Shown here: positions 1 to 9,991 of the stretch, piece by piece | How positions within the stretch are numbered: position 1 is the first letter of the stretch | How the letters are laid out: each line of letters opens with the position of its first letter | Assembly: GCA_035079385.1 (NCBI GenBank) | Contig: JAVHKY010000054.1 | Location: 5,185,501-5,249,500, forward strand | DNA: 64,000 bases | DNA from: Aspidiotus rigidus | Taxonomy: Eukaryota > Arthropoda > Insecta > Hemiptera > Diaspididae | Reading direction: 5' to 3' | Position numbers and translations under genes: made by a program | Notes under the pieces: generated by a model | The model's input: the letters and a program-made list of their open reading frames with translations, nothing else | Told to the model about the DNA's origin: nothing | Database searches by the model: none

Positions 1-1612
1 ATTTCTTAAAGAAAAAAGGAAAAATAACAGACAATCATGTTTGTGAGAACATAACCACAGGACCCAAGTATCTCGACTTTTGATCCCGAGGCAAGCTAAT
101 GGTGGTCGTTTTTGATTTTCCCGGGTCAAAAACCCATAGAAATGATACCCCACAATCTAGCATTATATTGCCAACAAATTTGGCCTTAATTTGACCCAAA
201 TTTGGGTCTTCATCTTGGCTGTACGTGATCCCAATATCTCAAGTAGCGTTTGAAAATCCAATTCTGTACACCAGCACCCCCCTCCTAAAAAACAAATACA
301 AGCTTCTGTTTTACCTTGAAACAGAAATGAAATGAGTTTGGCCGCCATCTAGGATTTGGGTCATGAGGAGGCAAAATTCGACTTGGCAACCATGAAACTC
401 GGATTCAGCGAGTGTTTTTACCCTTATAATCGATGGTTGCCCGAATGTCTACAGAAATAATGTTAGAGATGCATTTCAAGAAAAAGTCCACCTGTCTATT
501 AGAATTACCGATAAAGAAAGATCTATACCGGTGCTCCAGAAAATGTATGCGAAGTTTCGTAGGTTCATGAAAATTAAGAGAAAACGTTGAATTTTTTTCA
601 GAAATGATACCATTGCACTCCTGCAACGGCATCTAATTTTTTTGGACTGTTTCCCCTCCCAAAGTGATCGTCTACAATTTTTATACATAAAACTCTCATG
701 TATAAAAATTTTCCGTGTGGTAAAGAAGCCCATTTCATTCCACTTCTTATACAAGGTGGACTTGAAAACATTTTAAGCTTGGAGCTATGAGATTTATGAC
801 CGAAGACTCGGATAATTTTTGGAGAGACGTACAACCTCTCACAACTCAGTATGATCAAGTTTGATTGATTTAGGGTATTCAATTTCCTGACCCTTTTCTT
901 CTTCTTAAATTGTCTTCTACCAAATAAGTAAATCATGCAAAAAAGAAAACAACGTAATGAATTTACGCTAAATGGTTTTTTCGGAACACAAGTACGTCTA
1001 GAAAACTTTTCTACGAGAAAGAAAAAAAATATCGCGAACAAAGAAATAAACAAGAAGCTGCGTTAATACCGCGGGACGATGACAGCTGACATCTTAATAA
1101 TAGCTATAACGTCTCGTACGAGAAGTTGGGAACTACATAAAGACATTTCGAGTAAAGAATGAAGGTCGTGTACGCCAAAGCTCGTGTTGATGAACTTTCG
1201 CGCAAAAAATATTGGGAATTCCTACTTCGTTGAAAAAAATTTCTCTCGAAACGAATAATAAGAGAATTAAACCATCCGATAGTTTGAGAATCGATAAGAA
1301 TATTATGAACTAACAAATAAACTACAAAAAAGAGGAAGGCGAAAAAGTCGCCATAAAAATTCTGGCGGGATGTTTGTTTTTACACGATATTCATACTTTG
1401 TCTACAAGATGAAGTTTTACGAGTAGAATATGTTAAAACACCGCGACATTATTATTCACACCAAAATGGACAAAAATTTTTTCTATACAATCTCCGCATA
1501 CTTTGTACGCGACACCGTATAATATTGATAGATACAGAATTAATTTTAAACGATAGAATTTTCGAATCAAAATTAAAATTCTGTGTATCTATGAGTGTTC
1601 ATGTTGTACGTA
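1..1612. other. AT-rich intergenic stretch, no gene seen
   Basis: Only short open frames without recognisable motifs occur on either strand. The longest, on the minus strand at 598-1053, starts in a Phe-rich run and resembles nothing I know. The only structured site noticed is the hairpin motif at 609-630. Confidence 0.6.
609..630 (-). repeat. Hairpin motif, copy a of three
   Basis: ACCATTGCA and TGCAACGGC pair around a short loop. Read on the minus strand, the motif is preceded by an A-run and TTAGATGCC, the same context as the copy at 43557-43578. A third copy lies at 18212-18234. This suggests a dispersed element end; no target duplication was found. Confidence 0.4.
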
Positions 1613-1790
1613 TAGCAGTAGACGAGAGAACTTGTGACTGATTTATTCATCAAAGTTATACAGTGTAGTATACAACGAGTCAGGATGATACTCGTAGATC
1701 CTGACTCATTATCGACTTCATCGACTACCACTCATAATCCATGCAAGTTCGTACTCCCTATACAAGTAAGATTGAACATACTCCCACCTT
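1613..1790 (+). repeat. Direct repeat, copy 1 (partner near 6538-6700)
   Basis: Shares several blocks in the same orientation with 6538-6700, including ATCCATGCAAGTTCGT, GAGTCAGGATGA and CTATACAAGT. The two copies lie outside the inverted-repeat element at 1933-6530. Copy 2 abuts the element, while copy 1 is separated from it by about 140 bp. The origin of this arrangement is unclear. Confidence 0.5.
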
Positions 1791-1932
1791 TTGGGTGACA
1801 GAAAAAATATTTCCCTAACAATCCGCAATAGAAACTAGAAAAATAATTATGCAGAAATGAAAATAAAAAAACCCACCTCCCATTGCCCACCAAAGGAAGG
1901 ATTATGAAAAGCCAAGAGATTCACGTACTTAT

Positions 1933-2425
1933 TAGTATAGGCGAAATAGACATGAAATTTAGCTAAAAAAGACAATTTTGGTAGAATGCAGGAGTTTGTT
2001 GGAATGTGTCAGGATTGGTGTCAGAAACAACCGAAAAAGAAACCCACCCTCAAAGTGGATGGGAGAATTTTCTGTGGCACGTTTAAGCCCCCCAAATTTC
2101 GTTGTTTGTCAATATCTCGAAAAATACTCATCGTAGGGAAAAATTTCAACTTACAAAAATTATTCCTCGTTGAATTTCTCATAAAATCAACTATTCACAA
2201 CTCAACTTTAGGCTAAATTTTAGCCTAAAAACATTGACGAATGAGCACAATTTTCGAAAATTCGATGTAGGTACATAAATCACCATATTTTCGTCGATAA
2301 CTCGAAATTATCGACCTGTACAAAAAAATGTGTAGGTATAAAAAAGTTTCTTTGTAAAATTTTATATAACATGAACCATATTCACATTGACCTAGGCTAG
2401 AAATTCAGCCTATACATGCGCCTTA
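1933..2425 (+). repeat. Left arm of the long inverted repeat
   Basis: Matches the reverse complement of about 6045-6530 with scattered substitutions and small indels. Shared blocks include GAGTTTGTTGGAATGTGTCA and TTAGGCTA. A short open frame at 1986-2216 lies inside the arm and is not conserved in the other arm, so it is not called as a gene. Confidence 0.7.
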
Positions 2426-2548
2426 ACTTAAAGTCGGTCCACAAATCTTTTCCAACACAAACACTACGAACACGTATGATACACTCTAACACGACAGATC
2501 ATAAAACTTCTTCTTTTTTGATGTCATAAGAGAAAAAAACAACCCGGA

Positions 2549-2871
2549 ATGAAGGAAAACGCCATGAGCGATTGGACACTCTCAATACCAGCCTCAAGTA
2601 CGGTTTGTGATCAAGTGGAGAAGTATGTGAACGAAGAAAGCGCCAGCTCATATCACCACATCGACTGGAGCACAGCAAGACATACTAGAGATGAACGAGA
2701 TTGTGGTATCTTATATGAATGGTTTTCTCAGCACAATCCAATCGCCGACACTCAAGATAACGAGTTTATTTTTCTCTCAAATGGTATTGTCGCATGGGGT
2801 TATAAGGCGTACGAGGTAGGTGCCCATATGCTGTTGAAGGTGGGCACAGCGCCAAAGTTATGCAAGTACCT
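2549..2871 (+). pseudogene. N-terminal part of a mobile-element protein (Cys-rich C-terminus family), truncated
   Basis: An ATG at 2549 opens a frame of about 108 residues before it runs into the inserted 2.1-kb repeat at 2872. The translation contains SASSYHHIDWSTARHTR, ILYEWFSQHNP and LSNGIVA followed by AYEVG. From general knowledge this order matches the N-terminal region of large uncharacterised invertebrate proteins that recur in multicopy families: a charged R-x-x-RD stretch, then W-F-x-x-H-P-F, then a glycine-containing stretch and an A-x-E-x-G motif. The C-terminal part of the same family is recognisable downstream at about 4985-5730. The last residues printed by a simple translation (from about residue 109) belong to the inserted repeat, not to the protein. 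Family assignment rests on memory of the pattern and needs a profile search. The biochemical role is unknown; a nuclease-like middle domain is expected for the family but is absent here. Confidence 0.5.
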
Positions 2872-3539
2872 GATAAACCAGATAGGTCGAATATCTCAGT
2901 CGATTTTGAGTAAATGTTGACCACAAATAGACCGAGGGGGCGCTCTGATGAGTGACTAATAATAGACCAACTTTTTCGGTCGATTTACTTCCGCTCTTCC
3001 CTGCCATATTTAGACCACATTTAAAGCAACTTGACAAAATTTTGAATGAAGAAATTAGTCGATCTGTAGGTGATGTAAGTACCATAAAATGGTCTATCCT
3101 CAGTCATTTGCCATACTTCCTCGGCAATTGACTATATTTTGACCATTTTTGAACAATAAAAGAGTCGATTTCTAGGGAACCTTGACGATATAAAATATTT
3201 TCTCATAGTGAATATTTAATCATTGTCAACAAACCACCATAATTAGAATTCTTCTGACGAAAAAGATTGGTAGATTTCTGGTCAATGTAGACGATTATAA
3301 AATAGTCTGTTGTATCCTATATTCAAGCGATATAACGGACCACTACAAATAGACCCCTTTTGACAAAGCAGAACAATCAAGTTTTGGGCAATAGAGCAGC
3401 CATAAAACGGTCTATAATTAGATGATATTAATAGACCACCATTTTCGACAGGAAAAACCAGTCCATATCCAAGGCTTTCTCATGTGAGAGAAGAAAGAAA
3501 TGAAGATAGCAATCTCGTTAGCAGGATTATATCGAGAGG

Positions 3540-3687
3540 AGTGCGACTTTGGTCTAAAATTACAATATTAATTAGTATACCTTCAATTATTTATGGACAA
3601 TGTCCAGAAATTTGTGGAATTTATCATGGATTTATACGAATTAAAATTGAATCATTTAATTTAAATAATTCTTTAAAATGAATCTAA
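3540..3687 (+). pseudogene. cox2: Mitochondrial cox2 3' end (numt) inside repeat copy 1
   Basis: The frame reads YGQCPEICG-IYHGF-IRIKIE. This is the C-terminal copper-site region of cytochrome c oxidase subunit II (family pattern GQCSEICGxxHxxMPIxIE), with the Cys, Glu, Cys and His ligand positions preserved. Copy 3 reads YGQCSEICG and HGSIPIKIE. With mitochondrial code, TGA at 3679-3681 is Trp and the frame ends at TAA 3685-3687. Upstream of about 3540 the match to cox2 is lost, so only the tail was captured. The segment is nuclear because it lies inside a dispersed repeat with divergent copies. It is non-functional here. Confidence 0.75.
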
Positions 3688-3954
3688 ATATTACATGTAT
3701 CTATTAATTTAAATTTAATTTATAAAATTTGTACATTATTATTTAAATTAATTTGAAATTTAATACCGTAATTATAATTTAATTGATATAATATAATAAT
3801 TATTATTATTCTTTATCATTTTATTATTTATAAATTGATTTTTATCCATTTAATTTATGTTAATTTATTATGTAAATTGACACTTTAAAAATTATTTTTT
3901 AATGATTTTTTTATTTGTCATGAATAAACTAAGTTTTGAATATTATTATTTAAA

Positions 3955-4021
3955 ATCATTGAAATGATTAAATAATCGATTCTCATTTAAAAGATCAAAT
4001 ATGTTGAATAAATTGAACGAT
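3955..4021 (+). pseudogene. trnK: Mitochondrial tRNA-Lys relic (repeat copy 1)
   Basis: Sixty-seven bases can be folded as a small mitochondrial-type tRNA. ATCATT at the 5' end faces a decayed 3' end. The D stem is GATT/AATC. The anticodon loop is CATTTAA with TTT (Lys) in the centre, on a stem with one mismatch. Copy 3 (58504-58570) has the more intact anticodon and acceptor stems. cox2 followed by trnK is the ancestral insect mitochondrial order, but about 270 bp of unassigned AT-rich sequence separates them here. Confidence 0.4.
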
Positions 4022-4984
4022 ATAAAAAGTTATTTAGTTTCAATTTTTTTTAGATAATTTTTATTCAAAATTAATATAAATATTTTTATTAAATAAATAA
4101 TTCTGAAAAAAAATTAGGTTTAATTAAATCAACTATATCAAGAAAATTTAAATAAGGTCTTCATTTTTTCAAAATAATATTATATTATAAACTTCTTGAA
4201 TAAAGTTAAAATTTAATTTCAAAAAATAAAATGGATAAAATTTAAATTAAAAAAAAAATTATAATTATCGATTATTCCTGTTGGAATACCTCAAATTGAA
4301 TATAATAAATCTAATATTTTTATGATCAGTAGAATATGTTCATTTATTGAACAATTATGTTATTAAGAATATTAATTCTTAAATTTTAAATTTTATTTGA
4401 AATATCTTTATTTATCTGCGAGTTTGCGAGCAATATGACAGTTGTTGATTCATTCCTAAGAAATCGCCTGGAAATCTTGGGCAAAAATGAGTGACTGCGG
4501 TTTGCATGAGAATAGACCAAAAAAAAAAAAGAGAAAAAATATTGGTAGATGTTGAGGAAAAATCTACTCAAAATGGATCAAGGTATCTCCCAAAATATCT
4601 GCCCAGAAATCGACTAGAAATCTTGGTCAAAATTGAGTAATAAATACAATATCAATTTTCGACTAAGAAACGAGGAAAAATTCCATTTTGTATTGACAAT
4701 TTTAACGACCAAAAAAAAAAAATGGGTCGAAATGTATTCCGCATAGTGATCAAAAATCAACCCAAAATATGATCAAATTTTAGTAGGAATATCAGACCAA
4801 CAATCAACTGAAATGAATAGATAAATTTGGTCGATTCATCTCAAAAATTGACTATAAATCAACCATTTTTCCGATGGTACCATAATATTTTTGGTCTTTT
4901 TTCAGTCGTACGACCAAAAACCAACCAATGTCGACCATATAGTGATGGTCGATTTGGTTTATCGGGAACACTCTACCCAAGTTG

Positions 4985-5730
4985 ATTTCCATTAAAGAAA
5001 TACGCGAATAAAAACCTCATCTTGAAAATAATACATTAATCGCGCCTACGATCAGTGGGTGTGATACCACATCAGCGATTTATAAAAAAGGTAAAACGTC
5101 CTGTATCAAAGTTCTACAAAAAAAGGAACGGTCGTTGTGGACACATTTAGCAATACGGGAAGCTAAAAAAAAACAGATTTTGGAAGCTGGGTGCCGATAT
5201 TTCCTCGCTCTATTTGGGGCTCATAAGAAAGATAAATGTCTTCACGATCATCGACATAAATGAGAAAAGAAAGCAAAGACGAGGGTTTTCCCGCACAGAA
5301 TTTTATTTGAATATTTATTCAACGTTTTGGCCAATCTGGTGGCTTTTATCAAGACAAAGCGAGGCCACCAGATTGGCCGAGACGTTGAATAAATATTCAA
5401 ATAAGATTCTGTGCAGGAAACTCCTCGTCTTTGCTTTCTTTACTAATTAATATCCTTGCACGTGAAAAAATCCTCTTATCGACATAAATGTTTCGTCGCA
5501 AGCGCGTCCAAAAGCTACCTACCGACTCCAGAGGCGGTTCGACAACATAGTCCAGATACAAAAATGGAGAGGCCATTCGAAGTCAGCCTTGAAGTATGGA
5601 TGGCGCATTGAAGAAAAACTCCTCACAGCGATACCAACAACTGCTCCACCCGCCGCAGACAACCTCTTAAATTTAGTTCCATGCGATTGCGCAAAAGTTT
5701 GTTCAACTACTTGTGGCTGACGTGAAGCCG
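4985..5730 (+). pseudogene. C-terminal part of the Cys-rich mobile-element protein, frameshifted and interrupted
   Basis: After the inserted repeat the frame resumes with ISGCDTTSAIYKKGKT, then ILEAGCRYFLALFGA. It is interrupted at 5263-5477 by the hairpin insert. It continues with SYLPTPEAVRQHS, a frameshift, IQKWRGHS, then PPAADNLLNLVPCDC and CSTTCG. From family knowledge these are in order: the GCDTTSA motif, the aG-R/Y-F-L-ALFGA block, the LPPT-x-A-H-x-x-Q-x-W block, and the PPAP-x-x-LL-x-x-I-C-x-C-K cysteine tail. The expected next Cys codon is TGA at 5718-5720, so the tail is cut short. The N-terminal half lies at 2549-2871 and the intervening middle of the protein is missing. Together these show a dead, internally deleted copy. 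Function unknown. Confidence 0.6.
5263..5477. mobile_element. 215-bp hairpin insertion with 13-bp target duplication
   Basis: The 13-mer ATCGACATAAATG occurs at 5250-5262 and again at 5478-5490. Removing 5263-5490 rejoins the reading frame of the interrupted protein, which supports a true insertion. Inside it, 5269-5342 and 5365-5438 are near-perfect 74-bp inverted arms around a 22-nt loop. One orientation reads GCCACC-AGA-TTGGCC-GAGACG after CTTGATAAA-like sequence, reminiscent of a degraded hammerhead stem II and GAAACG segment as found at Penelope-like element ends. That relation is inference. Confidence 0.7.
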
Positions 5731-6044
5731 GTAATTGATTATCGACCTTTATTTCATCGAAAATGAAATAAAGGTGTATATATAAATATTTCCCACTTCA
5801 TGTTTTCTTCTTTTTTCAAGGGTTGAAATGTTCCGGCCTGTACACCAACTATCTTGGCGTTTATATTGAAATGCTGCACCTACAACTGTCAACGATGAAC
5901 GGGAAGACGAAGAGTCAGCCTCTGACTGATGATGGTCCCAACGATTCTCATTTTTAGTTTTTTCAATGTATGTGGGGGGAGGGGGATTGTTTTTTTCACT
6001 CGTAGCAGTACCTATTCCTATTGGAAGAGATACGTAAACCTATT

Positions 6045-6530
6045 TTAAGTTAAGAAGCATATATAGGCTGAATTTTTAGCCTAGGCTAATGTGCATATGG
6101 TTCATATTATATAAAATTTTGCAAGGAAACCTTTTTATGCCTACACATTTTTTTGTACAAGTCGATAATTTCGAGTTATCGACGAAAATATGGTGATTTA
6201 CGTACAACGAATTTTCGAAAATAGTGCTTATTCGACGAAGTTTTTAGGCTACAAATTTAGCCTAAAGCTGAGTTGTGAATAGTTGATCTTATGAGAAATT
6301 CAACGAGGAATAATTTTCGTAAGTTGAAATTTTTCCTTACGATGCGTATTTTTCGAGATATTGACCAAAAACGAAATTTGGGGAGCTAAAACATGCCACA
6401 GAAAATTTTCCCATCCACTTTGAGGGTGGGAGCTTTTTTCGGTTGTTTCTGACATCAATCCTGACACATTCCAACAAACTCCTACTTTCTACCAAGATTG
6501 TCTTTTTTGAGTGTTATTTCGCCTACACTA
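6045..6530 (-). repeat. Right arm of the long inverted repeat
   Basis: Reverse complement of 1933-2425 (see the element entry). Conserved blocks include TGACACATTCCAACAAACTC and TCGATAATTTCGAGTTATCG. The latter is itself a near-perfect 20-bp palindrome and is present in both arms. Confidence 0.7.
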
Positions 6531-6537
6531 CATTATG

Positions 6538-6700
6538 TAGCAGTGGACAAGACAACTCTTGACTGATACAATGAGTCAGGATGACATATCCGACTCATGA
6601 TCGACTCTTATTGACTACCACTCATGTTATGAGTAATAATCCATGCAAGTTCGTGCACGCTGATACGAGAAAGCCTTTTACTATACAAGTGAGATTAAAC
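6538..6700 (+). repeat. Direct repeat, copy 2 (partner 1613-1790)
   Basis: Same-orientation partner of 1613-1790, directly outside the right arm of the inverted-repeat element. It contains GAGTCAGGATGA, GACTACCACTCAT and AATCCATGCAAGTTCGT. Confidence 0.5.
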
Positions 6701-7689
6701 AACGAGAATTATAATGCGAAGCGGAATTAATTCGTGCGACATGAAAAGATGGCGAAAGAGTATAGGTACTTATTGCCGTAAACAAACTTTCATACGAAAA
6801 ATGTTGAACATGAAGCAAGAATTTGTTATTCATTTTTAATATCCTAAAGAGAACGAGAGAACGATTGGTAGGGTACTAGTGCTACGAATACGACGAGTAC
6901 TCGCTTTTATTCTTGGTACATCGTCGACAAAATTAACTTGAGCATTATTAATGAGTTTATAGCAGGAACAAAAGAGAGGGAGAGGAGGGCACCCAATTAG
7001 TTTCAAAAATGTGTAAAGGCAAATTACGAATATTTTATAGTACGGGTTCAACGATTTTGGAAAATACTCGCAATTTGCTTCAGTTGCTACTCGCAGAGGG
7101 TGCGTGGTTTCATCAACCACCTCGATAGATGAGTGCAAGAGAGCTTCTATCCTTGTAGTAATTTGGGTCATGAAATCAGCTATAAAAGATTTTACTTCAT
7201 TGAAATAATTTGAAGTACGAGTATCTAGTATTTATCGATGACCCCATCGATAGTTGAGTAGGCGTACCTATACGTTTATTGTGCGTCAAAGTCAGTGGAA
7301 GTCGAGATTATTCCAAAGCTCGAAGAGATTAATTTAAAATCACGATCATTCTTTCAAAGTCTCGTTACACAAACAAGAATTTCTAAAATTTTTTTAATTT
7401 TGTCTATGCCTCAAGTTTTGCATAATTTTCCCGCAATAATCCTCAGGTGGAACGAGGTAATAAAATTTCCTCAAAGCTCTTGCTTGAATGCGCTAGATGA
7501 CACGGAGAAGAAGTCATTCCTTCGAATCTCTCTCCAGAAATGTCCAAAGTTTGAAGTGTTCCCAACCGGGTGAGAGAAGAAGCAACTTTTGCGATCGATT
7601 GCAGAGTGCGTTTTCACTCGCAAGTGTGTAGCCTTAATGTTAAGGGTGATGATGTTACGAGTTGATTCCATCAGTAGGGTTGGTGGCTA
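6701..7689. other. No gene recognised
   Basis: Open frames at 6836-7171 (minus) and 7295-7573 (plus) lack known motifs and compositional support. The right part may be the long terminal repeat or leader of the gag element that follows, but no matching second terminal repeat was found in the window. Confidence 0.4.
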
Positions 7690-7713
7690 TGACGTCACAA
7701 GTTGATGACGTCA
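7690..7713. promoter_or_regulatory. Pair of CRE palindromes (TGACGTCA twice)
   Basis: Perfect TGACGTCA octamers lie at 7690-7697 and 7706-7713, centres 16 bp apart, upstream of the gag-like region. The octamer is the classical CREB/ATF site. Two copies this close are unlikely by chance in AT-rich DNA. They may belong to a retroelement promoter or leader. Activity is unknown. Confidence 0.35.
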
Positions 7714-8039
7714 TCATATTTTTCATACATATACTAGATATGGTTGAATCCTCTCCAAAGATTCCGGAAGACTGCACTAATCTCGTGTGTCGACGTGTTT
7801 TCGGGAAAGAAAAATAAACAAATTGGTCCTCCTCTCGCCAGACAATTTAACTTGTGGAGTTTTCAATTAATCATTGTGAAATTAATTAACCTTTTCTACA
7901 GTTCGCGGATTCGCCTGATCAACGTTTTGTGCCTTTAATTTTGTAATTTAACTTTGTATTTCCGTAATTTCTATTTTCTACGATGTGTCCTAGGAAGATA
8001 ATAATAGTGCAAATGATGTTCGAGACCCCAAACACGTAG

Positions 8040-9260
8040 ACTCTATTCCGGAGGTTACTGAAAGAGATAATAATTTAAGCGAGCTCTCATGAGGCAATTC
8101 ATTAAAAAGTCAGGTCAACTTTGAGATTACCTCTCAGTCCCCGACGGATACCAAGTCTGGTCAATTACCTCCAGAGGTGGATAAGAATTCACAGAACTTC
8201 AAATTCACTCTTCAAGATTCCATATCAACAATATTCCGAATGCACAAAAAAAACTACAAGGTCCGAACGACCTCTACCGAAAATTTGAAGCCTTCGCGTC
8301 CACTATTCCCAATATCCTCAACAAAGGTGGCAATTCACCTCACGGTGGCCTTTTAGTAAACAAGAAGACAGCATGCCTCGTTTATTGATGCTAACTCGTC
8401 ATCAAAAAGAAAGAATAAGGAAGAACCTCCCCATACTCCGGGCCACTCGGGCATTAAGCTACCAATATACTAGACATTTCCACATTCTCAGGGAAAATAG
8501 AAACGTAGGCTTTGTACAAAGCACGTTTCTTGGCATTTGCGGGTCATCCGTTCGTCAAAAATGACAAAGCCTTCAAGAGGCAGTACCAGTTCCAGTGCCT
8601 CTGATGGAGAATTTGAGAAAAGCCAGCTATATTTAAGCCTGGACAATTATCGAGAGAGCCTACAATGACTCCTACAAACGCTCGCGTCTTCATTATGACG
8701 CCTTGTTCGCCTGCTGGGTGAAGAAATGGTTTCTGAGAGACACGCTAAGCCATTTTAGGTAGCATTGAACCGGCTTGACTGCGGCCAACAGGGAAATTAG
8801 AAGGGGCTCCGCTGAAGTGGTCATTATCAACCATTTCTTAGACCTGGTTTCCAATCATATCGAAGCAGGCCTTGTTGGAGAAATGAGTCAAGTGCGTGCT
8901 CTCAGAATTCTTTGAATTCATTGAACAGAAGTGCCTCATGTTGGAAAGGGGAAGTACTGGTCCCAGCTCCACTTGGACAAAGAACTCGACTTACTCTCCC
9001 CAAAAAACTACAGGCTTCACTTTCCAGGTGGGACAGACCCCGAAGTTTCCAATTTCGTCACAACAATCCGAGACAGAGCTACCCTACTGTGGTTTATGTC
9101 AATTCTCAAGCCATCGGCTGTTGACGTGCCCACAATTTCTAGCACTTTCTCCCCTTAAGCGGACCCAGCTAATTAACAAAACTGGACCGCGCCGAGTGTG
9201 TTTCAAGAAACCACCCAAGTGCCCTTGGGGCGACGACCGGAAAACCAAAAGACTGTAAAC
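8040..9260 (+). pseudogene. Gag remnant of a BEL/Pao-type LTR retrotransposon
   Basis: The clearest part is the frame at 8896-9258, which ends with CGLCQFSSHRLLTCPQF, then a Ser-Pro-Leu-x-R stretch and RRVCF. This is the CCHC-like zinc-knuckle and following motif typical of BEL/Pao gag (C-x2-C-x4-H-x4-C, then a basic stretch, then lCF). In other frames upstream are pieces resembling the gag body: WTIIERAYNDSYKRSRLHY near 8650-8700 (W-x-I-x-x-x-Y-x-D) and FIEQKCLMLERG near 8915-8950 (F-I/L-E-x-R-x-x-x-LE). Frame changes and stops show it is broken. No protease, reverse transcriptase or integrase follows. Class assignment is by pattern memory. Confidence 0.5.
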
Positions 9261-9990
9261 TACAATTCCTATTCTACGCTACGTGTAAAGTGGTTCACAA
9301 CACACTACCACATTGTGGTAAGCTAGATTCTAATATCACGCGCATAGACACTACCTATGTTGATACAAAAAAGAGTATATGAAGGCTTCTAGAGGAAGAA
9401 AACGAATGAGCCTGCTGAATGATAGTGTATCCGAACTCATTAACTCTTAATTGTTATTGATAATATGTTGATCGTTGTACGTTGAAGACAACCTCCAACG
9501 GAGAAGCCATTAAATACATACATACATACATACATACATACATACATACAGCTAGGATATAAAGGAGAAACTGGTTTCCGAATCGACAAATAGGAAAGTG
9601 AACTATTCCACAGTAAACTTCAATGAGCAAAGAGCGCTATTTTCTTATCAATTTTGAAGACCGTTTTTCCCCAATAGTATAGAATTCATCTTATTTCTAC
9701 ACTGTAACGTCATTGAATGGCGTATTTCAGTGGAAAAAATTTTCAGTCCTCCAGAAAAAAGAAAAACATTCGGAAGACAAAACACTTTCTTATAATATCA
9801 ATTCAGAAAAATAGAATACTAAACTCATGGTCAAGATGTCGATTTACAACTTGTGCTGTAGAACTTGTGCGGAACTTCACTTGTGTGTAGCTTCACTTGG
9901 CTTTGCCACATTTTACTAACGTCGCACTCGTTCATAAATCGCTATATTTTCCCACTAGTTTAGTAATATACTAGACTTAGATCCTAAAAA
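9261..9990. other. No gene recognised; contains a (CATA)n run
   Basis: No motif-bearing frame on either strand. The only distinct feature is the microsatellite at 9515-9550. Confidence 0.5.
9515..9550. repeat. (CATA)n microsatellite
   Basis: About nine uninterrupted CATA units directly visible. Confidence 0.95.
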
Positions 9991-9991
9991 A

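Larger units (their letters stand above)
2872..4963 (+). mobile_element. 2.1-kb dispersed repeat with mitochondrial insert, copy 1
   Basis: Starts TGATAAACC and ends GGTTTATCGGG, giving a short terminal inverted repeat (11 bp, one mismatch at the left end here and perfect in copy 3). It resembles 57428-59540 along its whole length and 27555-29460 over all but its first ~190 bp. It has three parts: about 600 bp rich in the words TAGACC and GTCGATT; about 930 bp of very AT-rich sequence with mitochondrial gene remains; about 550 bp again rich in GACCAA and TCGACTA words. It has split the Cys-rich-protein gene. No open frame of transposase type and no clear target duplication were seen, so it is probably non-autonomous. 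Confidence 0.75.
1933..6530 (+). mobile_element. Element with ~490-bp terminal inverted repeats, decayed
   Basis: The outer arms (1933-2425 and about 6045-6530) are imperfect reverse complements over nearly 490 bp, both beginning AGTRTAGGCGAAATA when read inward. Between them are the N-terminal (2549-2871) and C-terminal (about 4985-5730) parts of one protein family, in the same orientation. The middle of that protein is missing. A 2.1-kb repeat fills the gap and a 215-bp hairpin interrupts the C-terminal part. The layout suggests a DNA transposon whose coding gene was the Cys-rich protein. I could not define a target-site duplication or assign a superfamily. Confidence 0.55.

Noticed and set aside
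598..1053. 151-codon minus-strand open frame
   Set aside because: Begins in a low-complexity Phe stretch, lacks motifs and overlaps a repeat-like hairpin; not supported as a gene.
3484..3681. Nuclear 65-codon gene conserved in three places
   Set aside because: Conservation reflects copies of one repeat, and the C-terminal half is the mitochondrial cox2 tail; the upstream residues are repeat sequence read through.
5923..5950. Second CTGATGA hammerhead core
   Set aside because: No GAAA box at a proper distance and no stem I pairing.
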